Below, one piece after another: positions 25,001-40,000 of a DNA stretch of 64,000 nt. Source of the DNA: Arcuatula senhousia (Eukaryota; Mollusca; Bivalvia; Mytilida; Mytilidae); contig OZ020311.1 in assembly GCA_963971305.1 (NCBI GenBank), forward strand, positions 1,178,001 to 1,242,000, written 5' to 3'. The translations under genes and the position numbers were made by a program. The notes below the pieces were generated by a model, which worked only from the letters and a program-made list of their open reading frames with translations, was not told where the DNA came from and ran no database searches. Every line of letters starts with the position of its first letter. The first letter of the stretch is position 1.

Positions 25001-28000
25001 GTATAGTGGATGAGTCAGTTGGCGAATGAGTGAGTTTGTGTGTTACGCCCTATCAACACTAAACGTGTGATATATTTCTGTTTTCAGTCTTGAATGAGTT
25101 CTATAATGTTGTCCCTGGTAGATACAACGCTTCATTGTATAGTGAGTGAGTCAGTTGATGAATGAGTGAGTTTGTGTTTTACACCATATCAACACTAAAG
25201 TTTGATATGTTTCTAATTTTAGTCCTGAATGAGTTCTCTAATGTTGTCCCCGATAGATACAACGTTTCACTCTATAGTGAGTCAGTTGGTGGATGAGTGA
25301 GCCTGTGTTTTACGCCCTATTAACACTAAACGTGTAATATGTTTCTGATTTCAGTCTTGAATGAGTTCTCTAATGTTGTCCCTGCTGGATACAACGTTTC
25401 ATTGTATAGTGAGTGAGTCAGTTGATGAATGAGTGAGTTTGTGTTTTACACCATATCAACACTAAACTTTGATATGTTTCTAATTTTAGTCCCGAATGAG
25501 TTCACTAATGTTGTCCCCGGTAGATGCAACGTTTCATTGTTAAGTGAGTGAGTGAGTGAGTTAGTTGGCGAATGAGTGAGCTTGTGTTTTACGCCCTATC
25601 AGTAATAAATGTGTGATTTGTTTTTGATTTCAGTCTTGAATGAGTTCTCTAATGTTGATCCTGGTAGATACAACGTTTCATTGTATAGTGAGTGAGTCAG
25701 TTGACGGATGAGTGAGCCTGTGTTTTACGCCCTATTAACAGTAAACGTGTGATATGTTTCTGATTTCAGTCTTGAATGAGTTCTCTAATGTTGTCCCTGG
25801 TAAATGAAACGATTCACTCTATAGTGAGTCAGTTGGTGAATGAGTGAGTCTTATCAACACTAAACGTGTGATATGTTTCTGATTTCAGTCTTGAATGAGT
25901 TCTCTAATGTTGTCCCTGGTAAATGAAACGATTCACTCTATAGTGAGTCAGTTGGTGAATGAGTGAGTCTTATCAACACTAAACGTGTGATATGTTTCTG
26001 ATTTCAGTCTTGAATGAGTTCTCTAATGTTGTCCCTGGCAGATACAACGTTTCATTGTATAGTGAATGAGTCAGTTGGTGAATGAGGAAGCTTGTGTTTT
26101 ACGCCCTATCAACACTAAACGTGTAATATGTTTCTAATTTCAGTCTTGAATGAGTTCTCTAATGTTGTCCCTGGTAGATACAACGTTTCATTGTATAAAG
26201 GAACCTACCTCAACTGTAACCACCCTAACTACAAACCAGGTAAGACCTAACATAGAGCTACATATTACATGAGATTTCTGAAATCTCACAATATCTCACA
26301 TCCCGATTGTATATACCCCAGGAAGATTTAACGTTACTCTGTTCTGTATAAAAGAAGATTCCTGAAATGTAACCATCCTCATCATTAAGAAGCAGAGGTA
26401 CCACTGGGGCGTCCAAATGTCAAAGTCTGAAAGGGCAATCGGATAAAGTCAAAATGAAAGAGTTTGCAGCCAAGAACAATTTTGAAATAGAAATAACTAC
26501 GAATAAAAACTATCAACAATATTCTCGAAGAAGTTCGTTGATCATTTGATATTGGTTACTTTACCACACCACTTATGAAATCTTAAAGTTAGCAATAAAA
26601 CTACCGACGTTGGTTGTTCACTTTCTGATAAAAAAAAAGACAAGACAAAACAAAGCAAGGCAAAGACACACCATAGGAACTGAAGGTTTGTATAATTTCT
26701 GTTTCTAAAATAATGTGAAAGAAATTTAAGAGACACCCCTTCTTTTCATTTAGCTGCCATTTTTCAGTGGCAAAAGGGAAGTGAGTTTCTTCAAACTTCT
26801 CTGAACCAGTACTACTTCCTTTCCAATGACGGAAACCTCTACTTCAGTGAGGTTCAGGCTCAGGACAGCGGTTATTATCACTGTCTTGTCACACTAGCAG
26901 CCATGCAAGACGAAGTTTTATGGACCTCCCAACCACCTAGCGTTACCAGCAAGGGGATTTACCTGAATGTAACCGGGCAGAGTTAGTATTAACTATAGCA
27001 TTAACGAGTAGAATTAAAAAAACCTCTCGCCTTATAAATGATATTTGTCGTCGTAACATGTTTGAAAAAGTTTTTTTTAAAATATATTCACTTGATTGAG
27101 TGGACCCTTATTGTGTTGGGTAGAGTCCGAAGTAATTGATATGTGACATGTGGAGTTCATTTAATGGAGAAATAATTGAAAATATTTAACAGCAAAATGA
27201 GAACGAACACAATGATTAGGGAAAACATATAAAGACCCTAAAATGGGTGTAAAAATAAATAGAAAATTCTATTGTTTCACATGGTTCATAGATTTACCCC
27301 CAAATATATGAAAAAAGCTACTTTAACGAATTTAATTTTAGCTGCCGCTGATTTTCCACCAGAAATTCAAGATGCTTTTCCCAGAGTATTTCCTTCAACA
27401 CCTATGAAAGGACAGAAAATAGAGGTAGAATGTCTAGCTTACGGAAGGTTGGTTTTATTGATTTTGGTCGTTAATGAGTAAGAAATACTATCTCTGTCAG
27501 TTAGTTATTGGCAATATTTCAAACTTCAAGTTCTTTTGTAAGTGATTTGGGATTTTAAAATTCAATTCTATGCTATGCAATGTTCGTAAATGATTAGATA
27601 TACTTGTGATTAGACCTTGTTGGTCATTAACCAATATATCCATGATATAAGATTTTTTATTTTAATAAAGCAATATCAATTTTCACTTAAGTTATATTGG
27701 CCTTTAGGTAAGAGCTTAAATGCCAGAAGAGTATACAGATTATGTAAATTTATACGAATCCTTATGGCCTATTAAGACATAGAAACTATTATCTTAAACT
27801 TCAACTTTAATGTATTTTGTAAATTGTTATAATTTGAAGTAGTTTCATAGCTCACTTAAAATTTTAAAAATGTTGATATCAAGTTCTATTCAAAGCACAG
27901 ACATCAAAATCTTGTTCTTTTTTTCTATTTAGAATGCCATTAGAATACTCCTGGTCCCGGGAAGGAAAACCAATGCCATCAAAAGCTAAGACGATCGATC

Positions 28001-31000
28001 TCAACAGGGTCCTTGTCATCGAAGACGTTCAATTTGAAGATGAAGGAACCTATACCTGCCATGTACGATCAAACAAAGGATCTGACAGAAAATCATTTAC
28101 CTTCACACTTTCAAGTAAGCTACTGATCATCTATTTCAATAATAAATAAAACACCGTTTTATTTTCTTGTATGTTTTATCAGAGGGTAATCAGCAACCGC
28201 GTGGTCATATGATTTGATGAATTTAACCAATATATTTTTTGTGAACCATTCCGATTGTCATAACAGCCTAAGAGGATAGAACCAAGAACCTCGGTGGTAG
28301 TAGCGCGACCTGTTAACCACAACACCACCTGCTCTCTAGATTTATTTTCGCCTAAATAAGTTGATTTTGTTAATCTATATATGCTCGTTCCAAGGAAAAA
28401 CCTCTCATTAGCAGCATTTGAGTTAAAATAATTGAACCCCGAATTCAAATGTACCAAAAGAAAAGTAATTCGAAAAAGTTCGAAATAGGAAGTCAATTCC
28501 AGTTCCGATGAGTTCAACCATGTGAAGTTCAAGGAAAGCAATCTAGTGGTTTAAATGTTAACCATAACACGCATCAGAGCAATATTATGGTTTCATTTTT
28601 TATTCGTTGGGTATCAATTTTCGTGGGTTTACGTGAGCCACGAAATTTAATAGTACACGAAAGAGAAATTTAACATTGACCTGTATGCTGAAGACTTCAG
28701 AAATACGAGTCTAAGTATCCACGGCCTGGTCCTTTTTCATAAAACCATGACAATTGCTTCCAAATAATAATGAATAAACGAATCCATTGAAGTTTGAACC
28801 TTATTATTTTATATTCTTTGCAGATAAACCATACTTTGTACGTCCTTTGAGTAACAAAAACTTAGATGTTGGATCGCAGCTTACTTGGAGATGTGAAGCC
28901 ATTGCCAGACCAAGAGCTGTCTTCCTGTGGTTCAAGAATGCTTACCCCATAAAACCCGTCCCTGGGAAGGTTGAAATCTATTCTAATGTCCTCAAGCTGA
29001 TGAACTTGCAAGAGAGCGATAGTGGCATGTATCAGTGTGGAGCTAAAAACGTCTACGGCAATGTGTTTAGTGGTGCTCAACTAAGAGTCTTGTGTAAGAT
29101 TTTGTTTAAGTTTAAGGGTAGTTTAATTCTAGCGTTTTCATTTTAAATAAATAGCAAATAAATTTAAAAGGATCTTGAATTTCATATTGGAATTTAAAAG
29201 TGTACGACAAAAGATAAATGTTTGATGCTTTTCATACAAACGAAAGAATGCAAATTTCAATAGTCACTCGCTGCTGTGACGACTTTAAGCTGATTTGAAA
29301 TAAAGAAACGCATGATAACCTATAACAAAACAAAATTGTAATAGATATAAAAAAATTAGTTTGCCAAGGAAGAAAAAAATTGAATTACAGTATTATTTTC
29401 TTTCTAAAAACATAGATGAATCCGTAAAAGTATAACTAAAAAGCCGTGCCACAGATTAAAAAGCAATGAAACATTGCTTCACTATGCTTATATTTAATTA
29501 CTTTTTCTATTGTTACTTGATTATCAACCATTTCCGTTTCACTTTTAGTATGTATCACAATTGCATTTCAGCTTTCAAGCCAACATTTCAAAAGAACCCA
29601 TTGCCTTCCATTACGCTGGCTGCCATCAACGGTAACATCACCATCCCGTGCCGACCCCAGGCCGCCCCAGCCCCCATCATAACCTGGCTCCACAACGGCA
29701 GCCCCATGAGTTTGTCACAGATAGATAGCCCACAGGGGCCACAACTCTTACCGAACAATGATCTGAAGATTGTACGAATGAATGTAGGAGATACAGGGAT
29801 GTACACCTGTCGGGCGGAGAATGATCTTGGGAGGGCGGAGACTACAACAAACTTAACGGCAGCAGGTCAGTTACAATGTAGTACAACTATAAATATCTAC
29901 TTCGTGCTGCTTTAACAGAATAATTCAACGTAGAAAAAAGTCATTGCTTGATTTCGAGTTGTTGCTTGCTATAATGTTGTTTTTGTATGCTTTTGTGTAG
30001 TCTTTTTTCTTCGTGCTGTTCTCGTTCGTTATAATAATAATTTTTGTCTTTGTCTTCGGACGTCTGACATTCGAACGCAACATTGGCACATATTTCAACT
30101 AACAAACCGGTGAGAATTTAGAAACAAAAAAAGAAACCCCAAGATTATTTCCATAACATCTAATGCCCCATATTGCAATATTTGGGACGGGCGGACGAAC
30201 AAACCCAAACACTATATGCTCCCTACATTCGTAAATGAGGCATAAAAATCCATGAAATAACTGCAGGTTTTTTAATAGCAGTTACTTTTATTACGTTAAA
30301 CTTGTTCAAAAAGGTAAAATTGAGCCAATGTGAAAACGTTTAAATCGAAATGTAAAATTTTAAAAGTTATTAGCCTTGAAATAAGTTATTTGCTGGAAGT
30401 GTAATACTCATAAGCCTAGCTAACAACTAAGATACTCAACGTCATACAGTTATTTTTTCTCTAGATTTAAATGTTTAAGCACGAGTTATATAACTTGAAA
30501 TGCTTGAACTAAGGTGAAGCGGCGTTTTTATCCCGTACACATTTTATGCCGTACAATGTATTCATTTGTTAAAATAAACTGATATCAAACGGTTTTGACA
30601 GTTTAATTTAGCTTGAATTCAGCTCTTATTTACTGTAATTAATTTTAAATGTTTCAGCCGAAATCCAGTGGCAATTTAGACCAAATGATATCACAACGGT
30701 CAACTGGAACGAGACACAGTTCATACGGTGTGAAGTTTCCTATAATTTTGACAAATATGATCTGATCTATGTTTGGAAATTTAATGGACAACCAATAGAT
30801 ATCGAGAACGACCCTTATTATCAAAAGGTAAATATATAATGATTAAAAAAATAGAAACAAGAAACCGAGTAGCCCCCCCCCCCCTAAAAAAACCCAACAT
30901 AAGCATTAAGCTTGTTTCCCAATCCAAGATAAATAAATATGTTTAAACAAAGAAACAACAACAAAACCTTAACATAACCATAGAAAAACATTTAAAAAGC

Positions 31001-34000
31001 TAAAAATAAGGCAGCAAATAAAAATACTACTTTATTTACCAAAGACAATACAGCTTATTGGCATATATACAAAAACTAGATACACACCAGACTCTTAACA
31101 TGTCATCTATAGCCTCAAATTTAAGAAGCTTTCAACTTCTTTCAATTCTGTCTCAGACTATCAGAGTATTTTCAATGAAAGAAATGTTCATCATTTATGA
31201 TTCGTTTCCAAAGTTACTACACATGTACTTGAAATAGATTTTCACATGTAAAGAAATCCGTTTACAAGAACCCCAATCCCCCTGAAATCAAAATAGCTCA
31301 ATAAATAATTACAATAATATCTTAATCTACTTCGTAAAATTACTTTATGATTAAAATTGATACAATGATTTTGCTAGTTTCACTATTTTCTTTTCTTTTT
31401 AGCAATCTATGATGAACGGGTTACTCATTCGGTATGCTCAATTCAAACACCAAGGGGAATATGAATGCGTTGCTACTACCACTGTATCCTCTATAAGTGC
31501 CAAAGGGAAATTAATGGTTTATGGTAAGTCCTAATACATTAATTATCATATAACTAAAAGGGGGGTGCTGTGAAAAAAATGACCTTAGTCGTTTTATAAT
31601 CAGAACATTGATTTATATACCGAATATTATGATCAAAAATGTAAATTCAGAATATTCTATCTATACAATATCATTTTTCTATGTGTCAAAATTTGACCTG
31701 TGTTATTTGATTCGTATAGCTGAGTTTTTTATTATTTTGAAATGCTGGAAATTTTAAAGGTTTAATTAACGATTTTTTTAAACAAAAACACGTTTGTCAT
31801 TTGTTGCTGATCAGTAGCAAAGCACACTGAAAAATGAAGACACATATAAAAGATTATTTAGACTTTTTTCACATTTATCCTCTCTATAGGCCCACCAGGG
31901 GAGCCTGCTGGAGTTTATGCTGTAAAGACATCAGCCACACCTTATTCTATTCAGTTAAAATGGACCAAACCTCCAGAGAGGGGTAGTCCTATACTTAACT
32001 ACACTATCGAAGCTATGACAACGTTTAATCCCGTATGGAGAAAAGTTGGAGGTATTTTAGCATTACTTTTAGTTATTCCGTGTCCAAAAAGGGGTATGCC
32101 TATACTTATCTTTTTCTGCCAATACAAACAATCATAATTTTGTATAAACTTTTCTTTTTAACAAAGCCATTGATATATACAATAATAAGATTTTATTTTT
32201 TGCATATACTCGTACATGTATTGCTTCTCTGTTCATTTTATTGTTTCGATAGATAAAGTTTGTCCCTTCATCTCTCATCCATCAAAATCAAGTTTTTGTG
32301 ACTTACATATTTCATATTAGTATCTTACATTTCAAACTTATTAGAAAGGAGTTTTCTTGAGAGCACTTTTTGTGGTGGTCAAATGACCTTGAATGAAGAC
32401 AAAAAGGGTAATGAAAACACACCAGCACACCTGAGTATATATAAACATTTGTTTTGCATACAACCGTAAGTAGTTAAACCTTGTGTATTCTTTCTCCTAT
32501 CTGTAGAAGTGAGTGACATCGACGCTGGATACGGCATCACTGATGACGTCAAGGACAGTAAGAGGAGGCAGTACGTCGTAACAGGACTATATCCGTACAA
32601 TAACTATACATTCCGGATCTATGCTACTAACTCCTTCTCCATGCCAGGCAGCTACAGTATACCCTCAAGTAAGTTTTAAAAATGCTTATCGGTCATCCAC
32701 ACCTTTTTCTAGAATTTTATATACATTTTGATATATCCACATTTGTTCACTAGTATTCTATCCAGAAGAAATTCCGTAATTGATAATTATTTGAAAGTTC
32801 TAGTACTATATTTATAAGTATTTTATGGGGCAAATTATCTCAGTAAAAAATTAAAAGGCCCCGTAGTGTCCTGAGATAACCGTTTACGTGATGTTGAGTC
32901 ATATGGAATAGCTCACTGTTTTATATTTTGTGTTTTTTTTTTTTGTACAATTTGATTCTGTTTCTGTGATGCTAGCTGTGTTGATTGCAACTTTCCCCAT
33001 TGTTTTATTTCAGAATCCTATACGTTGCAGATGGCAAAACCAGAATTTCCAGTTTCCAAAGTTTTTGGAGGAAACGGAACCTTTGGTACTTTAACAATAT
33101 TATGGACGGTAATAAACTTTTATTTTATTGCTTTCTCGTTGAGTATCTCAGACGTAATCACATTTGGCATTAAAACAATGCTTTGGTTTACTCACACATT
33201 TGGCATTAAAACAATGCTTTGGTTTACTCACGTTGACTAAATTGTAAGTTTCTTTAAAAGAAACAGAAAAAAGAAAACGAAAAACATTTTATGGAAACAT
33301 CCCCTAAAACGACAATGAAAGTACTGACCCATGTTGGATTTTTTGGTCTTCTCTATGAACATTGAACTTAAACTTAGATGCAATACGTAGATAAACTTTT
33401 ATTTGGTAGATTTGTTTTATTTTCCCTACAGTACCAGTTTTATGCTATGTATATTTTTGAGATTTTGACTACAAACACAAATGCGTGTAAAAGTACAATT
33501 GAATTACTATGTTCGTTTATTTTCATGGGTTCATTATTATTCATGGAGTATCAAATTTCGTGAGTCAATGCACCCACAAAAACCACGAAAATTAAACACC
33601 TACACACAGTAATCATGGTAATCAAAATATCATATTTCCATATTTTAGCCTTTGGCCATGGAACAAGAAGGCGGTCCCGATATTACTTATTATGCTTATT
33701 GGAGGAAGAAAGGGTCAACGTCACTTTTTCAAAAAGTAAGACGAAACTGTTTGCTTTCATTTAAAACTTTTGGTTACTTAAATAAACGCTTTTTTTTTGT
33801 TTTCCTGTCTTTTACATTAAGTAAATCTCTGGTGGGCCGATGGTCACTAGAGAAATCTTTCAATTAATCATAGTCACAATGAGTCCCACGGGTACTGTTT
33901 TACCATTTCAAGGAGCTATACTAAATAATTTTAAAAAGGATATGGAGTAAATGAACATGAGACCACAGCACATATGTTAACTCCAACTGCAAATGATTAT

Positions 34001-37000
34001 TATTTTTTAAATAAGTCTTATTCTCTAGAATATATTTATTTCAATATAAACTAGCAAAAAACAGGTTAACATTAAGATATTTTAAGATATGTAAAAAGTG
34101 CTTTTTAAAAATTCAAGTTAAAAAGTTATACTAAACATAAGAAGCAGAGGCTCCATTGGGACATCCGAATGTCAAAAGTCCGAAAGGACAAAGACAAAAC
34201 CAGCAAACACAAACGAGAACAGCAGGAAGAACAGAAAACTCAAAGCACAAAAATACAAAAAACAAATGGCCAGCAATCCACAACAAGCTTTAATTGTCCT
34301 TAGACGACATTTGTTTTATTTATGACATGTGTTTCCTATGTTTTAAGACAGAACTTATTGGAAGACGAAGTAAATTCACCGCGCTATTAACAAAAGAAGA
34401 TTATTACCTGCAGTATGAGGTCATTGTTGGTGTGCGAAACAGAGCCGGAGTAGGACCAAATAGTACAATTTATGTGATATACTCGGCGGAAGGAAGTGAG
34501 TATGACGTAAACATAGGAAAATTTTACTTATCTGAAAGTCAGTCCCTTAAAATTCACCAAAATGGTGAGTGCAAAACATTACTTTTTATTCATAACTCTT
34601 TACGACTGGAGTTCGCACTGTTGATTGCAATTCAGTTTTTGTGTTTCTGTGTTTCATGTTGTCTGTTTTTTTTTCGTCCGGTTCTCGTTGGTGTTTACTG
34701 GTTTTGTCTCTGCCCTTTCGGACTTTTGACATTCGTGTGCCCTATTGCTACTTCTGTTTCTTTCAAAGCTTACTCTTGATTTAAATTCACTTTCGCCAAA
34801 GTACACCTTGGTCATATTTGTGGCTCCCGCAGGGTTAAAAACGACCTGCGACCTGAGGGCTTTTAAGGGTGACTTCCGACCTACACTTCATAAAATCGAC
34901 CTATGCCAAAAAACGACCTGCGACCTCCGCCAAAATATGCCTTTTGTAAGCAACCTTGCGACCTGAGGCCCCTTTTAAAAGCGACCTTGCGACCTGAGGC
35001 CCCTTTTAAAAGAGACCTTGCGACCTGAGGCCCCTTTTAAAAGCGACCTTGCCACCTGAGGCCCCTTTTAAAAGCGACCTTGCCACCTGAGGCCCCTTTT
35101 AAAAGCGACCTTGCGACCTGAAGGGGGTACCCTGCTGGAGCCCCATATTTCCTTCAGATTCCTCGTCACCTACAGTCCAGTATCATTTTGTCTTTCAAAA
35201 ATTGTCTTTTGAGGCTTCAAGACTTGTCTTTTTGACTATGTTATTCCATATCTCTCGGTTTCTTTATCCTTCTACTTATGTCTGTGGCCCTATGACTCTC
35301 ATATTGCTGCTCCTTATCTCCATTTCAGTTATTTCTCACAAGGATTTCAATCTATGTTTTAGTTTTCCCCTTCATATTTCCTCCTGTAGTCTCATACATA
35401 TTCCCTATGCATGCATGGTTAACGCATAAACGTTTTTACGTTTATGATTTAACTCTATCCAATCAATCAATTTAAAATCTTCTTGCTTAAGAAGGGGGTC
35501 TATCTGTGACTATTTCAGGACTGGATTTGAATTAAATGCATTTTATTTAGACCATTGGCCAATTGCAGAACCGCAAGCAGTGCCAAAATGGCATCGTTGA
35601 AGGCTGCTGGCGGTTGTCCATTGTGTTTTTTTCTAAATTGCCGCTTAATTGTGGGCTGTGTCGCGTACACTTATTCCACATCTCATTATTTTCTATTGGG
35701 GATTTATTTTGATTTTACTTTTTACTCACCATCATTTAATTAACCACACTCCAGGTTAACAATTATATTTTTCTTTTATCTAATTTCAGTTTCTTGTTAT
35801 CCTCATATAAGTGTCTCATTTTTTTGGGGCAGGGCGGGTTATATCATTCCTAAACCATGGCCAGGTTTTCATGTTTTTTATTTATTTTAATGTTTTTTCT
35901 ACATTTCCCTTTCAAGTCGTTCTCAGTCATTTCACCTTATTTTATTCTTTCAATCGGGTGCTCCTATTTTTTCTCTTTAATTTCAGTCCCCCCACATCCT
36001 CCTACCGGTGTCTCTGGCGGGGGTATAAACGGCACAGCCTTACTGGTTACATGGAATCCTATGGCAAATACCAGAGAAATTATCCATGGAACTATACAGG
36101 GGTTTGAGGTAACTATTTATTGTGGCATAGCCAAATGAAATATGTACATTGGCCAAGTTTATTCTTTTTCCTCTATGAAAAACTAAGTAGTTAAGATTAT
36201 AAGTCTTCTTTACAAAAAAAAAAAAAAAACAACCAAAAAAAAAAACAATTTGAAGAAGAGGTGAATATGCTGTTTAACTCTGTCTATAGTTCTGTATTCC
36301 ACAGTTTGTCACCCGTTTTTTGAAAAGGGGGTATATCACTAGAAAGCAATTACTTGTTCACTTGTTATTGCTCGATTTGCCCGCAATTTTGATGATTTTT
36401 TTGGATAGACTGATCTACGAATTTAAGCATCTATAGACTTGGTTTCGTTGACAAAATGCATTATCAATTTATAAACCTGAGAATCCTCGGGAACAGTTAC
36501 AATCCACGGAAATAAGAACATTCACATTTCTTTCCCCCCGATCATTATGTTTCATAAGTTAGATAAAAAAACGAAATATTCCATCCTCAGAAAACATTAG
36601 CATTATTTTTAACACCAAGAGCCATGAAGTTCTTATACTCTTGGTACAGAATAATCACAACTTCTGGCACAAAAGTACATTGTACAATCGTGTAAAAATA
36701 TCATAATTTGCTGATGCACATTAACATGTGTTTGTGTGTTTCAGATTAATGTTGTAGATCTTAACGACCCCAACCGGAAGTCAGTTACAGCATACCATTA
36801 CGGAGTTCTCAGTTCTGGAACCGTCATTGGTTTAGAACCTAATGCTGATTTTTGGGTTACTGTTCAAGTTTTTAACAGCGCTGGTGAAAGTTTTCCCAGT
36901 GAGCGAACAAGAATGAGCACAAATGCTGAACGTACGTATTCTGATTTCATTTGGATTTATTGATTTTCAACACTTTTTGAATTCCGAAATGTCCTCACAA

Positions 37001-40000
37001 AGCTCATAAATGTTTATTGCAGATGGTGTTTACAAATGTGTTAGGGTTTCATGTTTATTTACTCCATATCCTTCCATTTGTAAGATATATTTATTACAGG
37101 AGTTTGTCTTTAATGCCGTGTGGTGTAAGTAATACAATTCCCCGTTTTTCAGGTGTATGCTCTTTATTTGTCTTAAATATGGCGTATTTGTGCATGAGAT
37201 CGATCATGTTTGTACACTTTGAATATAACTATTGTCTTAATTTGTGTAAATTCTAAAGCCTAAGATTTAAATCCATCCATCAGAGTTTGTCCTAAGATAT
37301 ATTTGGTATTATTGATTTTTGTTTTGGTTTAATGATTTTCAACATCTTTTTAATTGTGGATTTCCTATGTTTTGGGTTCCAGTGCTAATGATGAGAAATA
37401 ATATTTCGAAATTGCCATACAGCATATACAAATACATATCAAAATATTGAAATTATTAATTAAAATCAAGGTTAAGCATTCTTCTTTTTAATAGAATTTT
37501 GGACTTTATAAAAGAGTGACATTAGGTGAAATTTTACTGTTTCTGTTATTTTTCATTAAGACAAATTTTGACATTTGAATATAGAATATTTGATACCCTG
37601 AAACTTGAAATATGAAGCCATATTTCTCTTAAAATGTCTCCATAAACGACAGCCCGGCCTTGACACGAATTTTGCAAATGAAATATTTCTAAAATTTTCT
37701 GATTTCAGTTTTAAACATCACGGTTTTTTCATTGATAACCGATCTGATACTTTTTATTTTATAACTGTTTGTTTGTATTTCAGCACCTAGACATTACCCT
37801 GAGTATGTCCAAGTGCGTTCCCATGGATCTGATAGTGTGTATGTGAAATGGAGAGGGGTACTTTGTGGGATTAATGAAGAGGTTCTTATAGGATATAAAG
37901 TAAGTTTTAGAATAATCCCAATCAACGAAAGAAGTATAATGTTAAATGTCGTTCCAATGTCGGAGTTCGAAAACAAAATTACAAGTGTAGTTGACAAAAA
38001 TTTTAAAAAATCACGAACAAACAAACAGCATAACATAACAAACATAAAAATAAATAAACTTGGAACAAGAGAAATAAAATTCCTTGGTGATCTACATGCA
38101 ATTGAAATGTTTTAATTCGTTCATTCGTCTGACATTCGTACTGTTCTTGTTCGTGTTAACTGGTTATATCTTTGCCCAAATTCGGATGCCCAATTGGTAG
38201 ACGTATGTTTCTTTCACACACATTAAAAATAGAATGTATTTTAAAAAAATGAGAGACTTATTTCATTCCAATAAGGCTTATGTTATGTGATAAACGAAAA
38301 TTTTAAGTTTTAATGGTTTGAAATGAGGACCATTCTTTGAAAATACATGCTTTGGAAGAAGCAAAGATGCGCCAATGGGGCATTCAATTTTTTAAAGTCC
38401 AAAAGGACAACGACGAAACCGGTAAACACGATAAAAACAGCACGAAGAAACACAAAACACAAAATCAACAGAACGGAAATGAACAATGCGAACTCAAGTG
38501 GGGACAAGAGTGAACACAGGTGTTAATGCCTGCTTAAGCACACCTGTCGTGCTGCTAATTTCCAATTCAGTGTGTCAAATCCGGTAAAGGAAGACAAAAC
38601 AAATTTTTACGACAAACCAACACCTGCACTCATTTGAGAGATAGAAATCCCTTATTTGTCTACGTGTGAACGGTGTCTATCGTAAAATTTCTTGAGTGAA
38701 GACAGCAACCGTAGTGCAACATAACCTTGTGTCAAGAATTGCTGTGTAAAACATCAGACGCTCTTCCAAGGAAATCGATGTATTCCCGCAAGCTCTAGGG
38801 TTAAGAATCAACTGTGATACGAAGACTCCATTAGCAGGAACGGACGATAATGTTGCTACACAAAAAGGGGAAGTTGGCGATTGGAAAGATGAAGTCATCA
38901 CGTTTGTCATAGAGCTTTGTTGAAAGTCTTCCTTGAGAGTAAATTTCGAGATGTAAATCTAAATATGAAGCACACTTCAAAGAATCCGTTGTGTCCTTTA
39001 TCTCAAGCTCCTGGGAATATTTGAGATGGAAAAAGTCACCAAATCGAGAATTGTTTAGTGAAAGGACATCATCAATATAACGGAATGTGAGAATGAAAGA
39101 GAGAGCTAGTCTACGATCTTTTTTGTCTAGAAGAGATTGTAAGAAGTCTGCTTCATATGAATGTAGAAACAAATCAGCAAGTAAATGTGCACAATTAGTA
39201 CCCATAGGAATCCCTTGGGATTTGTTTAATGTACATATTTTGACTTTTGCCCAGAAGAAACACATGTCTGTACTAGGTGTTTTTTGATAATTGTTTAATA
39301 AAGTATTATCAAGAACAAACACATTGTATTTTATTTGTTTTCTTTTAACTTTACATTTCTTAGAAGAAAAAAATATATTCTTGTAAGTATTTTCCAAAAT
39401 AACCTGGAATTCTAAAACAGTACATTAGATGGATCAGAAATGTCAGAATTATATATATGGAAATATAACTATCATCTTAATTTGTTACTAACAGATCAAC
39501 CCGTAATTTGATCACTTATTCAGAAGCATGCCCACTTCTTTTCAATAATGGTGGTTTAATATGAATTACACTGCATGAGTTTGGTTTAATCGCCTTTGTA
39601 AACAAGTGACACACTTAATGTGACTGTAACAGTCTGACAGGATTTAGACTGTATTGGTTTGAGCAAGCTAATGGTCATAGAATTTCTAACAAATATCCAA
39701 GAGAAACGTTTTTGGTGTTTTTTTTTCAGTATTTACTTTATTGACTATTTTGCTTTTCAAATATAGAATCAATGAAAGTTTTGCTGAAGTATGTAAATTG
39801 AGGTCCAGAAAAATTACCCATTTTTCCATTTGAGCAGTGAAAATTGCAACACTTTGTCAATGTAAATATTTGTCTGGATTTGTTTTCTTTTATTATATCA
39901 AAATGAATGGATCTGAGACACGTATAAAAAAAACTTGACGTGCCACCCATTGTGTGATTCGTTTGTATAATAATACTTTTAAGTACCAAAATTTCAATTG

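Noticed and set aside
34294..34779. 161-residue frame as a separate gene
   Set aside because: It is contactin exon 19 read through its donor into a PLE-2 fragment.
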